Assembly: GCA_964442285.1 (NCBI GenBank)
Contig: CAYTZH010000091.1
Span: forward strand, 1 to 7,381
Source: CAYTZH01 sp964442285
GTDB lineage: Bacteria > Myxococcota_A > UBA9160 > JAFDET01
DNA length: 7,381 bases
Direction of reading: 5' to 3'
Within the stretch, counting starts at the first letter, position 1, and every line of letters starts with the position of its first letter. Below, in pieces: positions 1 to 7,381 of the stretch. The position numbers and the translations under genes were made by a program. The notes below the pieces were generated by a model, which ran no database searches, had not been told where the DNA came from, and saw nothing but the letters and a program-made list of their open reading frames with translations.

Positions 1-55
1 CCGCGAGGGCGGACGCACCGTCGGCGCCGGCGTCGTCGCCGAGATCATCGAGTAG
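1..55 (+). CDS. tuf: elongation factor Tu, C-terminal end (partial)
   Basis: The window opens inside a gene whose last 17 codons (from base 2) read REGGRTVGAGVVAEIIE before a TAG stop at 53-55. This is the conserved C-terminal strand of EF-Tu domain 3, which in most bacteria reads REGGRTVGAGVV followed by a short I-E or I-L tail. EF-Tu is the GTPase that delivers aminoacyl-tRNA to the ribosomal A site. Its place directly before tRNA-Trp and secE is the classic position of a tuf copy. Only the end is visible, so nothing can be said about the start, the GTPase domain or whether there is a second tuf copy. The rest of the gene lies upstream of the window. Confidence 0.93.
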   Translation, partial: REGGRTVGAGVVAEIIE

Positions 56-57
56 TC

Positions 58-72
58 ATTCCGAAACGGAGT
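58..72 (+). other. small stem-loop between tuf and tRNA-Trp
   Basis: Bases 58-63 (ATTCCG) pair with 67-72 (CGGAGT) around a three-base loop AAA, giving a 6-bp stem with one G-T wobble. It fills nearly all of the 19-bp gap between the tuf stop and the first base of the tRNA. No T-run follows, so it does not look like a rho-independent terminator. A role in protecting the tuf mRNA 3' end or guiding processing of the tRNA 5' leader is inference only; a stem this short can arise by chance. Confidence 0.35.
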
Positions 73-74
73 CT

Positions 75-150
75 AGGCGCGTAGCACAATTGGTAGTGCA
101 CCGGTCTCCAAAACCGGGGGTTGGGGGTTCGAGTCCCTCCGCGCCTGCCA
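75..150 (+). tRNA. tRNA-Trp (anticodon CCA), CCA tail encoded
   Basis: A full cloverleaf can be drawn. The acceptor stem pairs 75-81 (AGGCGCG) with 140-146 (CGCGCCT), seven perfect pairs. The D stem pairs 84-87 with 96-99 around loop AATTGGTA. The anticodon stem pairs 101-105 (CCGGT) with 113-117 (ACCGG); the loop 106-112 is CTCCAAA, so the anticodon at 108-110 is CCA, reading UGG for tryptophan. The variable loop is 118-122. The T stem pairs 123-127 with 135-139 (one G-T) around loop TTCGAGT. The discriminator at 147 is G and the first pair is A-U, both usual for bacterial tRNA-Trp. The CCA end is genomically encoded at 148-150. It sits between tuf and secE, its common place in many bacteria, and is probably cut out of a longer transcript. 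Confidence 0.97.
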
Positions 151-169
151 ACGGTTGCCAAAGGATGAG

Positions 170-436
170 ATGAGCGCGATGAGCGCAACCAGCAAGACGG
201 CAGCGGGCAAAGCGACGGAGCGGACGGGAGCGACGGCGAATCCCGTGGAGATGATCCGGAGGTCGCGGCAGTACCTCGGCGAGGTCCGCAACGAGTTCAG
301 CAAGGTCACCTGGCCGTCCCAGAAGGAGTACGTCGGAGGGACCGTCGGCGTGCTGGTGGTGGTCGCGGTGATGACGATCGTCCTGGGCGTGATCGACTTC
401 GCGCTGAACCAGGTGATGCGGCTGGTGATCCCCTGA
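170..436 (+). CDS. secE: preprotein translocase subunit SecE
   Basis: The product is an 88-residue SecE of the short, single-span type. SecE clamps the SecY channel in the inner membrane and stabilises the SecYEG translocon. Residues 1-30 are a polar, probably flexible tail. Residues 35-53 form the conserved amphipathic helix with the family hallmark NEFSKVTWPSQKE lying along the cytoplasmic face. One hydrophobic helix spans about 57-79. I place the start at ATG 170, four bases after AAAGGA (160-165). ATG 179, three codons later and with a 13-base spacer, is a possible alternative, and an in-frame TTG at 155 is less likely because it lies upstream of the purine-rich site. The gene starts 19 bp after the tRNA and ends 13 bp before nusG, its near-universal partner. 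E. coli SecE has two extra N-terminal spans that are absent here, as in most bacteria. Confidence 0.95.
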   Translation: MSAMSATSKTAAGKATERTGATANPVEMIRRSRQYLGEVRNEFSKVTWPSQKEYVGGTVGVLVVVAVMTIVLGVIDFALNQVMRLVIP

Positions 437-449
437 GGCGGGAGGACGG

Positions 450-1193
450 ATGACGACGGAAATCGAGACGCCGACGAGCGATCCCGCACAGCCCGCCGCC
501 GACACGGAGGAGGGTCGGGAGACCGCCGCCGCGGAGCCGACGACCGAGGCCGGGACCCCCGGCGAGGCGGAGGCCCAGGCGGGAGCGTCCGAGGAGGCGT
601 CGGCCGGGGAGCAGGCGGGAGCGTCCGAGGAGGCGTCGGCCGAGGTCGGGCCCAAGGACGACTCCAAGAAGTGGTACATCGTCCACACCTACTCGGGGCA
701 CGAGGCCAAGGCCAAGCAGGCCCTGCTCGATCGCGCCAAGGCGCTGGGGCACGCGGACGATTTCGACGAGGTGCTGATCCCCGAGGAGACGGTGGTCGAG
801 ATCGCCAAGGGCGGCGAGAAGAAGACCTCGAAGCGGAAGTTCTTCCCGGGCTACATCCTGGTGCGGATGAACCTGGACGACGAGACGTGGCACATCGTCC
901 GCGACACGCCGAAGATCACCGGCTTCGTGGGCGGCGGCACCAATCCCCCGACGATCTCCGACGAGGAGGTCGCACGGATGACCCAGCAGATCCGCGAGGG
1001 GGCGGCCAAGCCGAAGCCGCGGATCCGCTTCGAGGAAGGCGAGAACATCCGGGTCACCAGCGGTCCCTTCGCCAACTTCCAGGGCATCGTGGACGAGGTG
1101 CGGCCGGACAAGGAGAAGGTCCGGGTCATGGTGCAGGTCTTCGGACGCGCCACCCCGGTGGAAGTCGACTACACGCAGCTCGAGAAGGCGTAG
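450..1193 (+). CDS. nusG: transcription termination/antitermination factor NusG with acidic N-terminal extension
   Basis: NusG binds the clamp of elongating RNA polymerase through its N-terminal domain and contacts Rho or ribosomal protein S10 through its KOW domain. At 247 residues it is well above the usual ~180. The NGN domain runs from about Trp75 (WYIVHTYSGHEAK) to 182 and contains the signature FFPGYILVRM at 131-140. The KOW domain covers about 195-247, with EGENIRVTSGPFANFQGIV as its core. Residues 1-71 are an extra tail rich in Ala, Glu, Thr and Gly, with about 19 acidic residues and only two basic ones. It contains the duplicated decapeptide QAGASEEASA (43-52 and 55-64). No ATG, GTG, TTG or CTG lies in frame between codon 1 and Trp75, and GGAGG at 441-445 precedes the ATG, so the long tail appears to be genuinely translated. 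Acidic NusG tails are known in actinobacteria; the function of this one is unknown. Confidence 0.96.
   Translation: MTTEIETPTSDPAQPAADTEEGRETAAAEPTTEAGTPGEAEAQAGASEEASAGEQAGASEEASAEVGPKDDSKKWYIVHTYSGHEAKAKQALLDRAKALGHADDFDEVLIPEETVVEIAKGGEKKTSKRKFFPGYILVRMNLDDETWHIVRDTPKITGFVGGGTNPPTISDEEVARMTQQIREGAAKPKPRIRFEEGENIRVTSGPFANFQGIVDEVRPDKEKVRVMVQVFGRATPVEVDYTQLEKA
576..642 (+). repeat. tandem duplication inside nusG (two perfect 31-bp copies)
   Basis: Bases 576-606 are repeated exactly at 612-642, a period of 36 bp or exactly 12 codons. Only the linker 607-611 separates the copies. Each copy begins with codon CAG and encodes QAGASEEASA. Identity extends through third codon positions, which suggests a recent duplication by slippage or unequal exchange, or a tract kept uniform, rather than convergent composition. 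Because the unit is a multiple of three, gain or loss of copies would keep nusG in frame. Confidence 0.95.
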
Positions 1194-1196
1194 GCA

Positions 1197-1625
1197 GTGG
1201 CGAAGAAGGTCGTAGCGATGGTGAAGCTCCAGTGCCCGGCCGGGGCGGCGAATCCCTCGCCCCCGGTGGGGCCGGCCCTGGGCCAGCACGGCGTGAACAT
1301 CATGGAGTTCTGCAAGGCGTTCAACGCGCGGACCCAGGATCAGCAGGGGATGATCATCCCGGCGATCATCACGGTGTACGCCGACCGCTCCTTCACGTTC
1401 GAGCTGAAGACGCCCCCGGCGGCGGTCCTGCTCAAGAAGGCGGCCAAGGTCCAGAAGGGCTCCGGCGAGCCCCACAAGACCAAGGTGGGCCAGGTGACGA
1501 AGGCGCAGGTGCGGGAGATCGCGCAGATCAAGAAGCCGGACCTCAATGCCCACGACGAGGAGATGGCCATGCGCATCGTCGAGGGGACGGCCCGCTCCAT
1601 GGGTCTCGACGTGGTGGAGGGCTGA
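1197..1625 (+). CDS. rplK: 50S ribosomal protein L11
   Basis: L11 binds the GTPase-associated region of 23S rRNA at the base of the L12 stalk and takes part in factor-dependent GTP hydrolysis and stringent-response sensing. The 142-residue product matches the E. coli length. The N-terminal domain (about 1-70) holds NPSPPVGPALGQHGVNIMEF, including the prolines at about 22, 23 and 26 that form the thiostrepton site, so no built-in resistance change is obvious there. The C-terminal rRNA-binding domain (about 75-142) carries TPPAAVLLKKAA and ends with the family hallmark EGTARSMGLDV. The start is GTG, three bases after the nusG stop, with GAGAAGG (1182-1188) eight bases upstream inside the nusG end. 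It gives the expected N-terminus MAKKV, the motif methylated by PrmA in many bacteria. The gene ends two bases before rplA. Confidence 0.97.
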   Translation: MAKKVVAMVKLQCPAGAANPSPPVGPALGQHGVNIMEFCKAFNARTQDQQGMIIPAIITVYADRSFTFELKTPPAAVLLKKAAKVQKGSGEPHKTKVGQVTKAQVREIAQIKKPDLNAHDEEMAMRIVEGTARSMGLDVVEG

Positions 1626-1627
1626 GC

Positions 1628-2341
1628 ATGGGCAAGCCGAGCAAGCGCTTCCGCCAGGCCTCGGAGGGCCTGGATCCGGATCGCCTCTACCCGCTCGAGG
1701 AGGCGGTGTCGCTCCTGAAGGCCGCCCCCGGCGCGAAGTTCGACGAGAGCGTGGAGATGGCCCTCAACCTGGGGGTCGATCCGCGCCACGCCGACCAGAT
1801 GGTGCGCGGTGCGATCGTGCTGCCCCACGGCGTGGGCAAGAGCGTGCGCGTGGTCGTCTTCGCCAAGGGCGACAAGGAGAAGGAGGCACGGGACGCCGGC
1901 GCCGACGTGGTGGGCGCGGAGGAGCTGGCCAAGAAGATCCAGGACGAGAACTGGCTCGAGTTCGACCGCGCCATCGCCACGCCCGACATGATGGGCGTGG
2001 TCGGGCGGCTGGGCCGCGTGCTCGGTCCCCGCGGCCTGATGCCCAACCCGAAGCTCGGCACCGTGACCATGAACGTGGGCCAGGCGGTGCAGGAGCAGAA
2101 GGCGGGCAAGGTCGAGTACCGGGTCGACAAGGCCGGAATCGTCCACGTGGCCGTGGGCAGGAAATCGTTCGAGGCCGAGAAGCTCGTGGAGAACGCCGCG
2201 GCCATGCTGGACGCGATCCTCAAGGCCAAGCCGGCGGCGAGCAAGGGCACCTACCTCAAGAAGGTGTCCATCTCGACCACCATGGGTCCGGGGATCCGCG
2301 TGGATCCGGGCAGCGCGCCGTCGAGCGCGGCGGCCGCGTAG
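1628..2341 (+). CDS. rplA: 50S ribosomal protein L1
   Basis: L1 forms the mobile L1 stalk of the large subunit near the E site and helps release deacylated tRNA. In several bacteria it also represses its own operon by binding an mRNA copy of its rRNA site. The 237-residue product is close to the E. coli length (234). Visible landmarks are KFDESVEMALNLGVDPRHAD (37-56), the VRGAIVLPHGVGK segment (59-71), the family signature around 117-141 with LGPRGLMPNPKLGTV, and the C-terminal SISTTMG (214-220), whose Thr-Met-Gly contacts rRNA. The last residues (SAPSSAAAA) are a low-complexity tail. ATG 1628 has GGAGG at 1616-1620, seven bases upstream and inside rplK. The reading frame is open far upstream of this ATG, but that part overlaps nusG and rplK in another frame and has no family resemblance. 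Confidence 0.97.
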   Translation: MGKPSKRFRQASEGLDPDRLYPLEEAVSLLKAAPGAKFDESVEMALNLGVDPRHADQMVRGAIVLPHGVGKSVRVVVFAKGDKEKEARDAGADVVGAEELAKKIQDENWLEFDRAIATPDMMGVVGRLGRVLGPRGLMPNPKLGTVTMNVGQAVQEQKAGKVEYRVDKAGIVHVAVGRKSFEAEKLVENAAAMLDAILKAKPAASKGTYLKKVSISTTMGPGIRVDPGSAPSSAAAA

Positions 2342-2352
2342 GGGAAACGGGA

Positions 2353-2898
2353 ATGCTGACGCGGGCAGAGAAGGAAGAGCAGGTCGCGGACCTGTCGGAG
2401 CGCTTCGGCCGGGCGAAGAGCGTCTTCGTCGCCGACTACCGCGGCGTGACGGTCGACCAGGTGAACGTGCTGCGTTCCAAGCTGCGGGCCGACGGCTCCC
2501 AGGACTACGAGTACCGGGTCACCAAGAACACGCTGCTGCGGCGGGCTGCCGAGAACGCCGGCGTCGGGGTGCTCGGCGAGCACTTCAAGGGTCCCACCGC
2601 GGTGGCGCTCAGCTACGGCGACCCGGTGAACCTGGCGAAGATCCTCGTGGACTTCGCCAAGGAGAACCAGGCCTTCGAGATCCAGGGGGGCGTCCTCGAG
2701 GGCGTGGCCCTCGGCGCCGAGGAGGTGGCCACCCTGGCCACGCTGCCGTCCCTGGACGAGCTGCGCGGCAAGCTCGTCGGCCTGCTCCAGGCGCCCGCGC
2801 AGAAGCTGGCCATGCTGATGTCGGCACCGGCCGGTCAGCTGGCGCGGGTGGTGGACGCCCGGCGCGCCCAGCTCGACGAATCCGGGGACGCCGGCTGA
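2353..2898 (+). CDS. rplJ: 50S ribosomal protein L10
   Basis: L10 anchors the L12 dimers to the 23S rRNA at the stalk base. The 181-residue protein is somewhat longer than E. coli L10 (165). The rRNA-binding N-terminal domain contains SVFVADYRGVTVDQVNVLR (23-41) and the conserved KNTLLRRAAE (58-67), followed by FKGPTAVALSY (78-88). The TLPSLDELRGKLVGLLQAP segment (130-148) leads to a C-terminal helix (about 155-177) that should carry the L12 dimers; how many dimers it holds cannot be read reliably from sequence alone. The ATG lies 11 bp after the rplA stop, with AGGGG at 2340-2344 overlapping that stop and an eight-base spacer. An internal start is unlikely because the first ~20 residues match the expected N-terminal helix. 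Confidence 0.96.
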   Translation: MLTRAEKEEQVADLSERFGRAKSVFVADYRGVTVDQVNVLRSKLRADGSQDYEYRVTKNTLLRRAAENAGVGVLGEHFKGPTAVALSYGDPVNLAKILVDFAKENQAFEIQGGVLEGVALGAEEVATLATLPSLDELRGKLVGLLQAPAQKLAMLMSAPAGQLARVVDARRAQLDESGDAG

Positions 2899-2953
2899 TC
2901 CGGCTCCCGTCGACTGCAATCGAACCGCGAGTTCAAGGGAAAGGAAGACTCTC
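2899..2953 (+). promoter_or_regulatory. rplJ-rplL gap with strong ribosome-binding site for rplL
   Basis: This 55-bp gap is wider than the 2-13 bp gaps from secE to rplJ. It holds the purine-rich run AAGGGAAAGGAAG (2935-2947); its AAGGA core at 2941-2945 lies eight bases before the rplL ATG. This is the most extended purine-rich site in the window, which fits the need for several L12 copies per ribosome. A four-base stem GAAC/GTTC is present but too weak to count. I see no convincing promoter. Confidence 0.6.
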
Positions 2954-3334
2954 ATGGCGGACCTGAACGCAATCGTCGACCAGCTTTCGACCCTCACGGT
3001 CATGGAAGCGGCCGAGCTCTCGAAGCTCCTCGAGGAGAAGTGGGGCGTCTCCGCGGCGGCGCCCGTCGCCGTGGCGGCCGTCGGTGCCGCGCCGGGCGGC
3101 GAGGCGGCGGCGGCCGAGGAGAAGGACGAGTTCGACGTCGTCCTCCTCTCGGCGGGCGACAAGAAGATCCAGGTGATCAAGGAGGTCCGCGCGATCACCG
3201 GCCTGGGTCTCAAGGAGGCGAAGGAGCTCGTCGAGGGCGCGCCCAAGCCGATCAAGGAGGGCGTTCCGAAGGACGAGGCCGCCCAGCTCAAGGAGAAGAT
3301 CGAGGGCGCGGGCGGTCAGGTCGACATCAAGTAG
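2954..3334 (+). CDS. rplL: 50S ribosomal protein L7/L12
   Basis: L12 is the multicopy stalk protein that recruits EF-Tu, EF-G, IF2 and release factors and stimulates their GTPase activity. The 126-residue product has the standard three parts. Residues 1-32 form the dimerising domain that binds L10 (IVDQLSTLTVMEAAELSKLL). Residues 33-56 are an Ala/Gly/Val/Pro-rich flexible hinge that turns acidic at its end. Residues 57-126 form the factor-binding domain, with FDVVLLSAGDKKIQVIKEVR (60-79) and the highly conserved TGLGLKEAKELVEGAPKPIK (82-101). All expected parts are intact. The start ATG has a strong Shine-Dalgarno run upstream. The gene ends in TAG, 96 bp before rpoB, with a stem-loop between them. 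Confidence 0.98.
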   Translation: MADLNAIVDQLSTLTVMEAAELSKLLEEKWGVSAAAPVAVAAVGAAPGGEAAAAEEKDEFDVVLLSAGDKKIQVIKEVRAITGLGLKEAKELVEGAPKPIKEGVPKDEAAQLKEKIEGAGGQVDIK

Positions 3335-3352
3335 ACCGACCGTCGTCTCCTG

Positions 3353-3381
3353 CAGGGCGCACCCAGGACGGGTGCGCCCTG
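3353..3381 (+). terminator. perfect 12-bp stem-loop between rplL and rpoB (candidate attenuator or processing site)
   Basis: Bases 3353-3364 (CAGGGCGCACCC) pair perfectly with 3370-3381 (GGGTGCGCCCTG) around the five-base loop AGGAC. The stem begins 18 bases after the rplL stop and ends 49 bases before the rpoB start. No T-run follows, so it is not a standard rho-independent terminator. In E. coli the same gap holds a partial terminator and an RNase III site that lower rpoBC output relative to the ribosomal genes; a matching role here is inference from position. It could also act simply as a 3' stabiliser of the rplL message. The pairing itself is certain; the function is not. Confidence 0.6.
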
Positions 3382-3412
3382 ACGCAGTCCTGTTCGCGCG
3401 TGAATCCCAGCC

Positions 3413-3417
3413 GGAGG
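3413..3417 (+). promoter_or_regulatory. ribosome-binding site supporting the GTG start of rpoB
   Basis: GGAGG lies 13 bases before GTG 3431, a longer spacer than usual. The frame has a TGA stop at 3401-3403 and no ATG, GTG or TTG between it and 3431, so GTG 3431 is the only ordinary start available upstream of the conserved N-terminus. The long spacer may lower the initiation rate, which would suit a gene needed in smaller amounts than rplL. Confidence 0.65.
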
Positions 3418-3430
3418 GCGAAAACCAGCC

Positions 3431-7381
<3,951 letters not shown>

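Noticed and set aside
155..169. TTG at 155 as the secE start
   Set aside because: It lies upstream of the AAAGGA purine run and has no site of its own; ATG 170 or 179 fits better.
306..1553. A 415-codon minus-strand frame opposite secE, nusG and rplK
   Set aside because: Low-complexity Arg/Leu/Gly-rich translation without recognisable domains, antisense to three conserved genes; a composition artefact.
671..1627. Upstream extension of the rplA frame to base 671
   Set aside because: The extra 319 codons overlap nusG and rplK in another frame and read as Gly/Arg-rich noise. ATG 1628 with GGAGG seven bases upstream gives a normal L1 length.
2288..2310. Double GGATCC element near the 3' end of rplA as a regulatory hairpin
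   Set aside because: GGATCC at 2292-2297 and 2302-2307 can pair with a four-base loop, but the bases encode the conserved L1 C-terminus (MGPGIRVDPG), and the stem does not extend, so coding constraint explains it.
3353..3400. A standard rho-independent terminator after rplL
   Set aside because: The stem is excellent but no T-run follows, and full termination would cut off rpoB. It is kept only as a candidate attenuator or processing site.
3379..3407. Possible sigma-70 promoter before rpoB starting with CTGACG
   Set aside because: No acceptable -10 element occurs at the right distance and CTGACG overlaps the 3' arm of the hairpin.

Overview
The window is a stretch of the universal bacterial tuf–secE–nusG–rplKAJL–rpoB(C) gene cluster, all on the + strand and tightly packed. 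It opens with the last codons of an elongation factor Tu gene and closes inside rpoB, so both ends are cut by the window edge. The DNA is strongly GC-rich, with G or C in most third codon positions. RpoB looks Gram-negative: it carries both large lineage-specific inserts (often called SI1 and SI2), and its N-terminal third and insert sequences resemble, from memory, those of Deltaproteobacteria-type lineages (Desulfuromonadota, Myxococcota and neighbours). The phylum cannot be fixed without a tree.

Layout: tuf 3' end (1-55); a small hairpin in the 19-bp gap; tRNA-Trp(CCA) with encoded CCA tail (75-150); secE (170-436); nusG (450-1193) with a long acidic N-terminal extension holding a perfect 31-bp tandem duplication; rplK (1197-1625); rplA (1628-2341); rplJ (2353-2898); rplL (2954-3334); a 96-bp gap with a perfect 12-bp stem-loop; rpoB (3431 to the window end, 1317 codons, unfinished). 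The gaps from secE to rplJ are only 2-13 bp, which points to one co-transcribed unit. The two larger gaps are before rplL (55 bp) and before rpoB (96 bp), the places where bacteria commonly adjust expression, since L12 is needed in several copies per ribosome and RNA polymerase subunits in far fewer.

Together the genes link translation (EF-Tu, tRNA-Trp, L11, L1, L10, L12), protein export (SecE) and transcription (NusG, RpoB). EF-Tu works at the L11 / L10-L12 stalk region, and NusG binds RNA polymerase and can couple it to the ribosome.

I found no mobile element, CRISPR array, defence system or unknown gene. The window is core genome. What is worth a second look is detail: the duplicated acidic NusG tail, the missing rpmG, the rplL-rpoB hairpin with a loop complementary to downstream sequence, the lack of room for usual L1 and L10 leader operators, and the use of only TAG and TGA stop codons.
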